A stretch of DNA of 64,000 nucleotides from Pedobacter sp. AK013 (GTDB lineage Bacteria > Bacteroidota > Bacteroidia > Sphingobacteriales > Sphingobacteriaceae). Positions 7,895 through 16,534 of the stretch are shown here, in pieces; the first letter of the stretch is position 1, and the number at the start of each line of letters is the position of its first letter. Below the pieces are notes generated by a model, which made no database searches, was not told the origin of the DNA, and saw only the letters and a program-made list of their open reading frames with translations. Where the stretch lies: positions 62,001-126,000 of the forward strand of contig NZ_JACHCQ010000013.1 in the NCBI RefSeq assembly GCF_014205835.1, given 5' to 3'. A program made the translations under genes and the position numbers.

Positions 7895-9757
7895 TTATTC
7901 TGAAAGTTCAAGCCAGCGCATGGTGAATTCGTCAAGCTTGGCCTGAAGCGATTCTATCTCGTTGGAAACTTCCTGGATTTTTACATAGTCGGCCGCATCA
8001 ATTTTAACCAGGCTTTCATTAAGCAAAGCTATTTTGTTTTCTGTTTCTGTGATACCTTTTTCACTATCTTCTAATTCTTTCTGCTCCTTGAAACTTAATT
8101 TTTTTACCGCTTTAACAGATACTTGTTCTGTGGTTGGGGCAGGGGTTTTCTTAGTTTCTGCTTTTGCTTTTGGTTGCTCTAAACTTAAACGATACTCAGA
8201 ATAATTGCCGTTATAAATTTTAACTACACCTTCGCCTTCCATGATAAATAGTTGATCGCTCATTTTATCGAGCAGGTACCTGTCGTGAGAAACGAGCATT
8301 AATATGCCAGGAAAGTTTTCTAAAAATTCTTCAAGAACATTTAGTGTGTCGATATCCAGATCATTTGTTGGCTCATCCAAAATTAAAAAGTTTGGATTTT
8401 GCATCAGTACTTTCATCAGGTTCAAACGCTTCTTTTCTCCACCACTTAGTTTTTCAACCATGCCGTGTTGTTTCTTTGGCGGGAAGAGAAATAGGGTTAA
8501 TAGGGCAGAGGCTGTAATTACAGAACCATCAGCCATTTTGATATATTCAGCATCAGATTTTACAATATCAATTACCCTTTCCTTTGGATCGAAAGTTAAA
8601 CCGCCTTGTTTGTAGTAACCGAAAACAGTAGTTTCACCGGTATCTACTTTACCAGCATCTGGTTTCAATTGGCTGGTAATAATATTTAACAGGGTCGATT
8701 TTCCTGTTCCGTTTTTTCCGGCTAAACCAATACGGTCGCCTTTTTTAAAGGTATAACTAAAGTCGTTGATGATCGGACGTCCGTCAAATGCTTTTTTAAT
8801 GTGTTCCAGTTCAATTATTTTCCCACCTTGGCGAGACATCTTCATTTGGAGGTTAATACTCTGATTATCAGTCTTTTTCTTGGTTTTTTCCTCTAAATCG
8901 TAAAAAGCATTAATTCTTGCGTTAGATTTCGTCGCCCGGGCCTGTGGCATACGTCTCATCCACTCTAATTCTTTCTTTAATAGCTGTTGGTTCTTATGTA
9001 AAACCGTTGCGTCTAAGGCCTCCCTTTCGCTTTTCTTTTCTAAGAAGTAAGCATAATTTCCGTTATAGTTAAATATTTTTCCTCTATCTAACTCCACAAT
9101 GGTATTACAAACATTATCCAAAAAGTATCTATCGTGGGTAACGAGTAAAATTGTTTTTTGTCCGGTAGTTAACAATTTTTCCAGCCATTCAATGGTGTCA
9201 ATGTCCAAATGGTTGGTTGGCTCATCAAGCACCAAAATTTCCGGATCTTCGATTAAAAGCTTAGCCAGGGCCAAACGTTTCTTTTGTCCACCAGATAGGG
9301 TAGATATTTTCTGTTGAAGATGAGTAATACCCATTCTGTTTAAAATGGTTTTAATCTCATGTTCATATTCCCAGGCATTGTGTTCGCTTAATTCTTCATA
9401 CAACCGATTAAGCGTTTTTTCGTCTGGATTAGGGTTTTCAATTAATTCTTCATATTCCTTAATCAACTGTTGTTGTTTATTCTCAAGAGAGAATATGTGG
9501 TCGCTAATAGAAAAACCTTCTGTAAATTGTGGTTCTTGATCGAGAAAACCGATTTTAACAGCTTTATTTTTAACAATTTTACCTTCGAGCGGAGGGAACC
9601 TTTCTGCCAATAATTTCAAAAGTGTACTCTTACCTGCACCATTAATTCCAACCAACGCCACGCGCTGACCAGAGTTAATACCCAAGGTTAAATTTTTAAA
9701 TAGCCATTCGTCATGATAACCATGCCCTAAGCCTTCTGCCGCAATTAGTGTGCTCAA
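7895..9757 (-). CDS. ABC-F family ATP-binding protein (Uup type)
   Basis: A soluble 620-residue protein with two ABC ATPase domains and no membrane segments. Domain 1 has Walker A GINGAGKST (about residues 37-45), signature LSGGQKKR and Walker B ILVLDEPTNHLD. Domain 2 has Walker A GKNGTGKST, signature LSGGEKKR and ILDEPTNDLD. A linker rich in basic residues (EWMRRMPQARATKSNAR) joins them. The C-terminal coiled coil (about 540-620) identifies the Uup branch, which acts on ribosomes or nucleic acids rather than as a transporter. The gene is 147 bp upstream of mnmG on the same strand. An antibiotic-resistance role is not implied by the sequence. Confidence 0.9.
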   Translation of the reverse strand: MSTLIAAEGLGHGYHDEWLFKNLTLGINSGQRVALVGINGAGKSTLLKLLAERFPPLEGKIVKNKAVKIGFLDQEPQFTEGFSISDHIFSLENKQQQLIKEYEELIENPNPDEKTLNRLYEELSEHNAWEYEHEIKTILNRMGITHLQQKISTLSGGQKKRLALAKLLIEDPEILVLDEPTNHLDIDTIEWLEKLLTTGQKTILLVTHDRYFLDNVCNTIVELDRGKIFNYNGNYAYFLEKKSEREALDATVLHKNQQLLKKELEWMRRMPQARATKSNARINAFYDLEEKTKKKTDNQSINLQMKMSRQGGKIIELEHIKKAFDGRPIINDFSYTFKKGDRIGLAGKNGTGKSTLLNIITSQLKPDAGKVDTGETTVFGYYKQGGLTFDPKERVIDIVKSDAEYIKMADGSVITASALLTLFLFPPKKQHGMVEKLSGGEKKRLNLMKVLMQNPNFLILDEPTNDLDIDTLNVLEEFLENFPGILMLVSHDRYLLDKMSDQLFIMEGEGVVKIYNGNYSEYRLSLEQPKAKAETKKTPAPTTEQVSVKAVKKLSFKEQKELEDSEKGITETENKIALLNESLVKIDAADYVKIQEVSNEIESLQAKLDEFTMRWLELSE

Positions 9758-9794
9758 TTTTTTTGTATTTCGGATTTATAAAGGAAAATTAGTG

Positions 9795-9802
9795 CAAAAG
9801 TA
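9795..9802 (-). promoter_or_regulatory. Candidate -7 element of the ABC-F gene
   Basis: The minus strand reads TACTTTTG, an exact match to TAnnTTTG, 38 bp upstream of the ABC-F start codon. No convincing -33 TTG is found at the right spacing, so confidence is limited. Confidence 0.35.
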
Positions 9803-9930
9803 AGTATAAAATATTTGGAACGGCATAATCAAATTGTAAAGGGCTTCTGTATCAGCTAAAAATGGCAGAATATTGATGTATTGGATTATCTGTTCAGTAG
9901 TTCATATGCCATTTGCTGCATCATTTCAGT

Positions 9931-9966
9931 AAAAAGAAAACAGCGGTCGGACTCGCTCCACCGCTG
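9931..9966 (-). terminator. Rho-independent terminator, minus strand
   Basis: Read on the minus strand, 7-bp arms CAGCGGT and ACCGCTG (9966-9960 and 9947-9941) enclose a 12-nt loop and are followed by TTTTCTTTTT (9940-9931). It ends a minus-strand transcript, either a long ybeY 3' end or an unrecognised short RNA. Confidence 0.65.
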
Positions 9967-10280
9967 CTTCAATCATTAACTAAAACTAAACTTTATCTTG
10001 ATATAATGCACAGGGTATAAATTCTAGCGCACTATGTAATTGCCGTTTTTTGAATATAAGACTGCAGTTGGTTGAAAATGTTGCAGGGAATTTCGGTGTA
10101 TTATACCAGTATAGTCTAATTGTCGACGAACGCCCATAACTATTAGACGAACGGGAACCAAGCGCAGGAAGGTATTCCAAACAAATTGATAACAATAGAT
10201 TTAAAATAGCTGTTAAAATGTACTATACAGCAAAGTCTGATTGAAAGAGCTGGCAAAAAACTTAAGGAAAATTAAGGGTT

Positions 10281-10371
10281 GAGACGGGTTTGGTTCGGAG
10301 TTGGTTCGGACTTAAGACAGAGTTGTGACAATGGTACCCGAACAAAGCCCGTTTAAACTCCGAAATTTATG
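10281..10371. repeat. Unexplained imperfect inverted repeat
   Basis: GACGGGTTTGGTTCGG (10283-10298) pairs imperfectly with CCCGAACAAAGCCCGTT (10338-10354). TTCGGAGTT (10294-10302) pairs perfectly with AACTCCGAA (10356-10364), giving two partly exclusive folds. TGGTTCGGA also occurs twice in tandem. I do not recognise it as a known RNA or transposon end. Confidence 0.4.
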
Positions 10372-10515
10372 CATTAAAAAATGCTAGTAATGGTTTACTT
10401 GAATAAAAGTAAATAACAGGGGAGTCAAGTGCTGTGGTTAGTTGGTTCTGCCATGCAAATGATAAAGGCTAGTAGATAACCTGAAAATGAATGTAATGCG
10501 TAACTAAAAAGAAGC

Positions 10516-10953
10516 TTAGATCAGGCCAACTTCTGCTCTATAGCTTAAATATTCATCTTCTTTCTGCGTCATAAGGCTTTTAGCGGCTTTTCCTTTGTCT
10601 TTGTAACCCAGTAAATGGAGCGTACCATGGATCATAATGCGGCAAACCTCATCAAACTCCAGTGTTTTGAAGGTTTTGGCGTTTTCTTTAACGCGCTCAA
10701 TGCTGATGAAAATATCGCTTACAATCTGTTTTTCTTCTTCTGAGTTATCGAAAGTAATGATATCGGTATAAGTATCATGGTTTAAATATTGCTGGTTGAT
10801 ACCCAGCAGGTATTCGTCGCTACAGAAAATGAAATTAAGTTCCTGCAATTTAAAGCCTTCTCTTTCGATGGTAGCCTTAATCCACTTCTTCACCTTAAGT
10901 TTCTGAGGAAGATTATAGCTAACTGATTCTGTGAAAAATGATATTGCAGGCAT
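10516..10953 (-). CDS. ybeY: Endoribonuclease YbeY
   Basis: A metal-dependent RNase for 16S rRNA 3'-end maturation and ribosome quality control, 145 residues, the usual length. The conserved fold block LNQQYLNHDTYTDIITFD-type sequence and the active-site region IMIHGTLHLLGYKDKG are clear. The classical motif is H-x3-H-x5-H. Here the first two histidines are present (HGTLH), but the position of the third is occupied by the YKDK sequence. I believe this is a lineage feature of Bacteroidota YbeY rather than a broken gene. A TAAATTTG (-7-like) sequence lies on the minus strand at 10980-10973, 20 bp upstream of the start. Confidence 0.92.
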   Translation of the reverse strand: MPAISFFTESVSYNLPQKLKVKKWIKATIEREGFKLQELNFIFCSDEYLLGINQQYLNHDTYTDIITFDNSEEEKQIVSDIFISIERVKENAKTFKTLEFDEVCRIMIHGTLHLLGYKDKGKAAKSLMTQKEDEYLSYRAEVGLI

Positions 10954-11027
10954 GTTATTGTGTTTATGGCCGCAAATTTAATTAAAAATTTAAAGTGGTG
11001 CGTAGAGGCGGCATCATAAATATAGAT

Positions 11028-11148
11028 TTGTCATCCTGTCCAAAGGACTCCTACGGAGAGCCTGTCGAAGGACCTCTTGAATGTCTTGCAAAGCGTTTCG
11101 ACAAGCTCAACGTGACAAATTCGATGGGAATCAAGTTCAGCATGACGA
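11028..11148. repeat. Composite REP-like palindromic element
   Basis: TTTGTCATCCTGTCC at the left and CAACGTGACAAA (to 11119) form the outer arms. Inside are GAGCCTGTCGAAGG and its partner TTTCGACAAGCTC. A further half element, TCAAGTTCAGCATGACG, follows to about 11148. The core is the one seen at 3391-3446. It fills the gap between ybeY and the end of the DUF4175 gene. Confidence 0.7.
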
Positions 11149-11159
11149 AGCACCTGGTA

Positions 11160-14100
11160 TCATCGTTCCATATTCAACGACTTTAAATATTCAGCGATCT
11201 TGTTTTTATAGTAATAATTTAAACTAGGAGGCGTTTTTTGCAGCATATCATTACCGTTTTGTTGCTGTTTTTTAAACTGATCGACCATTTTTTGATAAGA
11301 TGGGGGGAACTCTTTAGCGGCTTTACTTTCCCGTTTAGCATCTTCTTCCTGATCGCGTTCGGCTTTTTCTGCCTCTAATAACTTTGTTAAGAGATCTTTT
11401 TGCCTGTTTAGGGTTTCTTGTTGCAAACGCTTGTTAACCAGATCGCTCTCGGTTTGTTTCATTTCTTTAATGGCTTCGTTTAGGTTGCCCATTTTACCGG
11501 TTCCATCTTTGTTCTCTTCACGGTTAATCTTTTCGAGCGCCTGACGGATCATCTGTTGCTGCTGGGCCATTTTGCCAAACTCCTGGCTCATTTGTCCTTT
11601 GCCAACTGTACCCTTATTGTCACCTGATTTTTGCATTTGCTCCCGGGCTTTTTGCATGCTTTTGTTCAACTGTTCCTGCATCTGCGAAAGCTGCTTCATC
11701 CCTTGCTTTTGTTTCTTTCCACTGCCACCTTTACCATTTTTCTGCATGTTTTGCAGCTGACTTAGCGCTTCACTTAACATCAAGGTTAGATTATTGATAG
11801 AAGTCATGGTAAACTGCTGAAAACGATTAGCCTCAGGCGTTCTTCTATCACCCAAACTTTCCAAACTTTTATCCAGGTTGAAATTGATCTTGTTCATCTC
11901 CTCGTTAACCGTCGATTCTATCTGCGGAACACGCTTGCTTAAACTGTATAAGCTATCGGCAATGGTTTTAAGGTTATCTTTAATGCTGCGTTGTTTCTGA
12001 ACATTGATGGTATAAGAAGGATCGGCCGCAGTCATTTTCTTTAAAGCAAGCATTACTTTTTCCTGATCGAAAGAGGTAGTTAGTAAGTTTTCCAAGAGGC
12101 GACGCAACTCTTTTGCATTCAGGTTGTTTTCCATTTCTTCACCCTGCTGCTGCATATCGCTCATTTTTTTTGATAACTTTTCCATCTGCTCGCCAGCTTT
12201 TTGCTGTTTTTGGCTTGCATTTTTCGAATCCTTTTTATCTAAAGCATCTTTACTGTCCTGTTGTTCTTTTTGTATATCCTGTACCTCTTTTTCAGGATTT
12301 TCGAAAGGATTTGGCCTTTCAAGTGATTGATTTTTTTCTTCCAGTTTTTTCAGATCGTCTTTCAGGTCTTTCATCTCCTTGTTAAGTACATCCTGTTTTT
12401 GCTTTAACGATTCATTGTCCTGTTTTTTATCTTTGGTTTGCTCAGCAAGTTCCTTTTGCGCTTTAGCCAGTTCATTTAAACGATCGATATCGGTTTGAAG
12501 GTTTTGTTCGAATTCTAGTTGTTTGTAGAGTTCTAAGATCCTGTCGAGTTCGTTTTTGAGGGTTTTATTGTCCAATTGCATTTTTGAGAGTTCGTTCTGC
12601 GTTTGGTCTTTATTTTTCTCATTCATCAGATTTTGCAGCTTTTGCAAAAGTTCTTTTGTTTTCTCATCCAGTACATTATCAAACAGGTCTTTAATCTGCT
12701 TCTGTTTTTCCAGCAGCTCTTCAGTTTGCTTTTGGTCTTCCTGTTGCTGAATATTTTTATCGTTCTGTTCTTTTATTTCCTTAACAACTTCATCAAGCTG
12801 TTTTTGCTTGTCTAAAAGGGCTTCAATCTGTTTTTTATCTTCGAAAGAAATCTGTTTTTTATCGATGAGGCTTTCTGCCACTTTTTTACTTTCTTTTTCG
12901 ATGGTATTGGCTAAACGTATGGCCGATTGCATTTTCTGTTTTAATGCCTGGTTGCTCGCATTTACTTGTTCGGCGGTTTCTTTTTTGGTAGGTTGTTTAA
13001 AGGTTTTAATTTCCGATCGGGTAACTTTTGCCCCATTTACGCCATCGTTATCGGCTACTTCAAAATAATATTCAATTTCCTGACCAGGTTTGGCAGCGGC
13101 TGTTTTTAAATCCCAGAAATAGAAAAAGCTATTTTCAGTGGCATTGCTTTTAATGGCAATATTTTTGGTAACCGTACCCACAATGCGGTTATTTTCTTTG
13201 ATATTGTATTTAAAACTTAAGCGGCTAAAACCATAATCGTCAGTTACTTGTCCGCTAAAATATAAAGCTTTATTACTCGCAGAGTCAGGCTTTTCTTCAA
13301 CGTTGATACCCGGTGCCTGATCTTTAACAACGGTAATTTGGTGTGAAAGCGAATCCCTGATGGTTACATATTGGTTTTTAGGCGTGATGCTATATTTTGA
13401 ATTATTCCTGATGGTTGCATTAAAAGCCGATTCGTTATCCTCAACTTTTAAAACGTTTTCGGTTCCATTTAAAATGAACAGCAGTGAACTGCTCTGGCCG
13501 GTTTTAAAGTTCCAGGTAACTTTTGTGCCTTCGGGCAGGAGCATATCGCCAACATTGGCAATCAGTTCCTGTTTTTTACCCAGATAAGCAGGGTAATTTA
13601 AAGTTGCGGTTGCATTTAGTAGTTCAGGGCGTGGTTTAACCGAAACTGTAAAAACAGCTGAACTAAAGCCACCACCTTTAAAAACCAATTTTTTATCGCT
13701 CTGTATATTTTTGATGCTGTAATTAAACTTGCTGATATTTTCTTTTTCGAGTTTATAGGTATTTTTTCCGTCTTCAACGTAAATTTCGGCAGGGAGTTCG
13801 TCGCCGGCCAGTTTAACGTTTAGGGTTACATCATCACCCTGAGTAACGGTTAAACTCTTATTTAAAACCGTGAAACTGAAAGGCGCTTTAGGTGCAATGT
13901 ATTCGTCATACTTAAAAAAACTGTTTGTGCCCTCGCGTAAAATAGCAGGTGCGATAATGGCAATTAGGAGAATAATAGAAAGGGGAACAAAAAGATATTT
14001 TAAATATTTCCGGTTATCATTAATGCTAACGGCGTTGTAAAAGGGGACAGGTTTAAGCTCCAGGATCTTTTGATCGATACTGGCAAGAATGAGACGGTTG

Positions 14101-14477
14101 TTTTCGGGGTGATTTTCGGATAAATGATGAAGTTGCAGCGTATTGAGCAATTTATCTTTAATATCGGAAAAGTGATTTCCGATGATAACCGATGCTTCGA
14201 CGAAAGTAAGGTGTTTGCCTAATTTGAGCATCGATAGCAAGGGTTTGATGATTAGAAAGCCAACAAGTAAGGCCCCAACAAGTAAATAAGCAAAAAATAC
14301 AAAGGTTTTAAAACCTGCAGTTGGATTGAGGTAATAAAGACTCAAAAAAACAATCAGATACAGGCCTAAAAGTATGGCTGCGGCATAAATACTCCCACGC
14401 AAAATTTTATTCAGGTAAAATTTGCGGATAAACTCATCAATCTTCCGTAATAAATCGCTGTAGTTATTGCTCACCAT
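11160..14477 (-). CDS. DUF4175 family membrane-anchored coiled-coil protein
   Basis: A very large (1105-residue) protein of a family widespread in Bacteroidota. Two hydrophobic helices lie at about 25-47 and 55-80 and a third at about 160-180, followed by beta-rich periplasmic sequence with Ig-like character to about residue 490. The rest is a long, highly charged coiled coil rich in K, E and Q (for example KQDNESLKQKQDVLNKEM), with low-complexity Q/M/K tracts near 900-1000. No catalytic motif is visible and function is not established. Architecture suggests a scaffold or envelope-spanning structural role. It is the last minus-strand gene before the strand switch at 14.5 kb. Confidence 0.8.
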   Translation of the reverse strand: MVSNNYSDLLRKIDEFIRKFYLNKILRGSIYAAAILLGLYLIVFLSLYYLNPTAGFKTFVFFAYLLVGALLVGFLIIKPLLSMLKLGKHLTFVEASVIIGNHFSDIKDKLLNTLQLHHLSENHPENNRLILASIDQKILELKPVPFYNAVSINDNRKYLKYLFVPLSIILLIAIIAPAILREGTNSFFKYDEYIAPKAPFSFTVLNKSLTVTQGDDVTLNVKLAGDELPAEIYVEDGKNTYKLEKENISKFNYSIKNIQSDKKLVFKGGGFSSAVFTVSVKPRPELLNATATLNYPAYLGKKQELIANVGDMLLPEGTKVTWNFKTGQSSSLLFILNGTENVLKVEDNESAFNATIRNNSKYSITPKNQYVTIRDSLSHQITVVKDQAPGINVEEKPDSASNKALYFSGQVTDDYGFSRLSFKYNIKENNRIVGTVTKNIAIKSNATENSFFYFWDLKTAAAKPGQEIEYYFEVADNDGVNGAKVTRSEIKTFKQPTKKETAEQVNASNQALKQKMQSAIRLANTIEKESKKVAESLIDKKQISFEDKKQIEALLDKQKQLDEVVKEIKEQNDKNIQQQEDQKQTEELLEKQKQIKDLFDNVLDEKTKELLQKLQNLMNEKNKDQTQNELSKMQLDNKTLKNELDRILELYKQLEFEQNLQTDIDRLNELAKAQKELAEQTKDKKQDNESLKQKQDVLNKEMKDLKDDLKKLEEKNQSLERPNPFENPEKEVQDIQKEQQDSKDALDKKDSKNASQKQQKAGEQMEKLSKKMSDMQQQGEEMENNLNAKELRRLLENLLTTSFDQEKVMLALKKMTAADPSYTINVQKQRSIKDNLKTIADSLYSLSKRVPQIESTVNEEMNKINFNLDKSLESLGDRRTPEANRFQQFTMTSINNLTLMLSEALSQLQNMQKNGKGGSGKKQKQGMKQLSQMQEQLNKSMQKAREQMQKSGDNKGTVGKGQMSQEFGKMAQQQQMIRQALEKINREENKDGTGKMGNLNEAIKEMKQTESDLVNKRLQQETLNRQKDLLTKLLEAEKAERDQEEDAKRESKAAKEFPPSYQKMVDQFKKQQQNGNDMLQKTPPSLNYYYKNKIAEYLKSLNMER

Positions 14478-14786
14478 ATCACTGTAAATGTAAAAATAGT
14501 TCTAATCAATTGAAAGAAATCTGATATTAGCATAACGTGTTTATTACAAATCGGTTATCAATTTTGATTATTTACTGGTTTTTTATCGAAACTCTCTTAA
14601 AATAATGAAAACGGTAAAAATAAGACAAACGTTTGATTAGTTGCATTGAGCTGGATTTTGCATCAAAATGCGTTAAAAGATCAACAATGGGTTGATTCTT
14701 ATTTAATGAAAAAATATCTTTGGCCTATCATCCGCTCCGAATAACTAACAAAATCACCCTTTTTATTTTCTTAGGAATTCCTATTA
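14478..14786. other. Divergent gap with sigma-factor promoter
   Basis: 309 bp between the divergent DUF4175 and sigma-factor genes, AT-rich and without an ORF or RNA gene. Its right half carries the promoter described at 14692-14722. No palindrome or repeat stands out. Confidence 0.5.
14692..14722 (+). promoter_or_regulatory. Bacteroidota-type promoter of the ECF sigma operon
   Basis: TTG (14692-14694), a 20-bp spacer and TATCTTTG (14715-14722) match the housekeeping -33/-7 consensus with ideal spacing. Transcription would start near 14729, leaving a leader of about 58 nt before the sigma-factor ATG. So the regulator gene itself appears to be read by the primary sigma factor. Confidence 0.65.
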
Positions 14787-15335
14787 ATGGACTATGTTGT
14801 TGATTTAACGTCGGGTTGTTTACAAACTTTTCAAACAGTTTACCGTTTGTTCAACCAAAAACTTTATGCCTATGTACTGAAAAAAACAGGTTCAGTTTAT
14901 ATGGCTGAAGAGGTGGTGCAGCTTACTTTTATCAGGCTTTGGGAAAAGAGGGAAAATCTTTCTTCGGAATATAGTTTATCAGCTCAGATTTTCCGTATTG
15001 CTGGAACTATCCTTATCGATCAGCTTAGGAAAGAGGCTGTTGGCAAAAAACATTTAACGGTGGTTGAAAATGATTATGCCCTGCAGAATGAAGTTGATCA
15101 ACCAGAAATGCATCATGCGCTTGAGCAGGCCATCGAACAAATGGCCCCTGTTAGGAAAAAAGTTTTCAAATTAAGTAAAGTAGAGGGATATTCTTATAAA
15201 GAAATTGCAGAAATGCTTTCTATTTCTCCAAAAACTGTCGAAAATCACATATCGCAGGCATTAAAACAGTTAAGAGCAGCATTTTCTTCTATTATTTCTT
15301 TGGCTATTATCATGTCGGCCATTATTAATAAATAA
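14787..15335 (+). CDS. ECF-type RNA polymerase sigma-70 factor
   Basis: At 182 residues it contains sigma region 2 (YRLFNQKLYAYVLKKTG ... AEEVVQLTFIRLWEKRE, about 20-90) and region 4 with a helix-turn-helix (EGYSYKEIAEMLSISPKTVE, about 134-153), and lacks regions 1 and 3 as ECF factors do. A hydrophobic C-terminal tail (SIISLAIIMSAIINK) is common in the Bacteroides-expansion family of these factors. It directly precedes a FecR-type anti-sigma gene and a SusC/SusD pair, so it most likely activates that locus when the ligand is present. The acidic/basic core motifs look intact. Confidence 0.92.
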   Translation: MDYVVDLTSGCLQTFQTVYRLFNQKLYAYVLKKTGSVYMAEEVVQLTFIRLWEKRENLSSEYSLSAQIFRIAGTILIDQLRKEAVGKKHLTVVENDYALQNEVDQPEMHHALEQAIEQMAPVRKKVFKLSKVEGYSYKEIAEMLSISPKTVENHISQALKQLRAAFSSIISLAIIMSAIINK

Positions 15336-15434
15336 TTATAGCTTTTTTGACCGTCATAACCGCTATTTTAAGAAATAATATAAAATAATTTCAGCCTAAT
15401 AGGGGTAAAGTACTTTCAAAAACGTAATGTAGTT

Positions 15435-16493
15435 ATGCAAATCAACCAAAAGCTTGTTGAGAAGTTTTTTGCCGGCCAGTGTACTGCCGAGGAAGCCCGC
15501 ATGGTAAGTAAATTTTTAGCTGATGGAGACAACCGTGAAATTTATTTAAACAGCGAGGAATGGGAGCATTTTGAACCGAATGAAAAAGTTGATGGCGAAG
15601 TATCAGACCGGATTTATGTAAATGTATTAGACCATATCCACGATACTATAGAAGTGAAGAGAAGCCGGCTACGTTATTTAGCTTATGCCGCCTCGATTGC
15701 ATTGATTGCTACCATAGGATTGGTGGTTTATAAATTTAACAGTAATCAGGTTTCTACCGCTAATGTTACTGCTTTAACTAAAGCGAGAGTGCCTGCCAGG
15801 GTTGCTAAGTTCATAACCAATACATCTTCTATAAAACAGACGCACACACTTCCGGATGGAACCATTGTTGAACTAGATCCAAACAGTGAGGTGAGTTATT
15901 TTCCGTTTGATCAGGGAAAAAGAGATGTGGTTTTGACAGGACAGGCATTGTTCAGGGTACATAAAGATAAGACAAAACCTTTTACGGTTTTTGCCAATAA
16001 CCTTGCTACTACTGCTTTAGGTACCGTTTTTAAAATTACAGCCTTCAAAAAAGGTCTTTATACCAAGGTGAAGTTAATTGAAGGAAAGGTGGTGGTTAAA
16101 CCCCAGCAAAAACTTTTATCGGCAGGTGTTAAAACCGTTTATTTATTACCGGGGAAAGTATTTACGGTAAATATGCAAACCTATGTTGCAAATGTGAAAG
16201 AGGTTAATATCCTGCCGGCTAAGAAACTGGAAGTTTTAGATCAGAATAAGGCTATTGTTACCGAAAATGCCATTATTTTCGACAATGAATCTTTAGCCGG
16301 CGTTTTTGATGCACTTGAAACGAAATTGAACATTAAAATAAAATATTCTGCGGGTCAGTTAAACAAAAAAGTATTTACTGGACAATATGAATTCGGACGC
16401 GATGACATTGACTCTTTCTTAAATATGCTTTGTTCGCTCAATAACCTGACCCCAGAAAAAACAGCCGTGGGATATAATATAAAGAAGAAGTAA
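15435..16493 (+). CDS. FecR family anti-sigma factor
   Basis: A 352-residue single-pass inner-membrane regulator. The cytoplasmic N-terminus (1-80) binds the sigma factor. The only transmembrane helix is YLAYAASIALIATIGLVVY at about 81-99. The periplasmic FecR domain follows (HTLPDGTIVELDPNSEVSYF ... VVLTGQALFRVHKD, about 135-245). The C-terminal stretch from about 280 (LAGVFDALETKLNIKIKY) is the DUF4974-type module, which resembles the STN signalling domain. The 99-bp gap to the sigma gene has no clear terminator, so co-transcription is likely. It should hold the sigma factor until the adjacent outer-membrane receptor signals. Confidence 0.92.
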   Translation: MQINQKLVEKFFAGQCTAEEARMVSKFLADGDNREIYLNSEEWEHFEPNEKVDGEVSDRIYVNVLDHIHDTIEVKRSRLRYLAYAASIALIATIGLVVYKFNSNQVSTANVTALTKARVPARVAKFITNTSSIKQTHTLPDGTIVELDPNSEVSYFPFDQGKRDVVLTGQALFRVHKDKTKPFTVFANNLATTALGTVFKITAFKKGLYTKVKLIEGKVVVKPQQKLLSAGVKTVYLLPGKVFTVNMQTYVANVKEVNILPAKKLEVLDQNKAIVTENAIIFDNESLAGVFDALETKLNIKIKYSAGQLNKKVFTGQYEFGRDDIDSFLNMLCSLNNLTPEKTAVGYNIKKK

Positions 16494-16534
16494 ACAAAAA
16501 CCCTAAACACAACTAGACCAAACTAACTAACTTC

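Larger units (their letters stand above)
9758..10515. other. 758-bp gap between ybeY and the ABC-F gene
   Basis: This is the longest non-coding stretch of the window. It holds a candidate promoter element for the ABC-F gene, a minus-strand terminator at 9931-9966 and a long imperfect inverted repeat at 10281-10371. A 69-codon minus-strand ORF (9986-10195) has no recognisable domain and an unusual composition. No tRNA, tmRNA or other known RNA was recognised. The terminator lies more than 500 bp beyond the ybeY stop, so a separate short minus-strand transcript is possible. Confidence 0.5.

Noticed and set aside
7726..7935. 69-codon minus-strand ORF between mnmG and the ABC-F gene
   Set aside because: It is a translation of the parS repeats (FHVE peptides) and has no domain.
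9986..10195. 69-codon minus-strand ORF in the ybeY downstream gap
   Set aside because: Odd composition, no start context or domain; treated as part of the unexplained non-coding gap.
10995..11186. 63-codon plus-strand ORF
   Set aside because: It reads through the composite REP-like element and into the end of the DUF4175 gene on the other strand.
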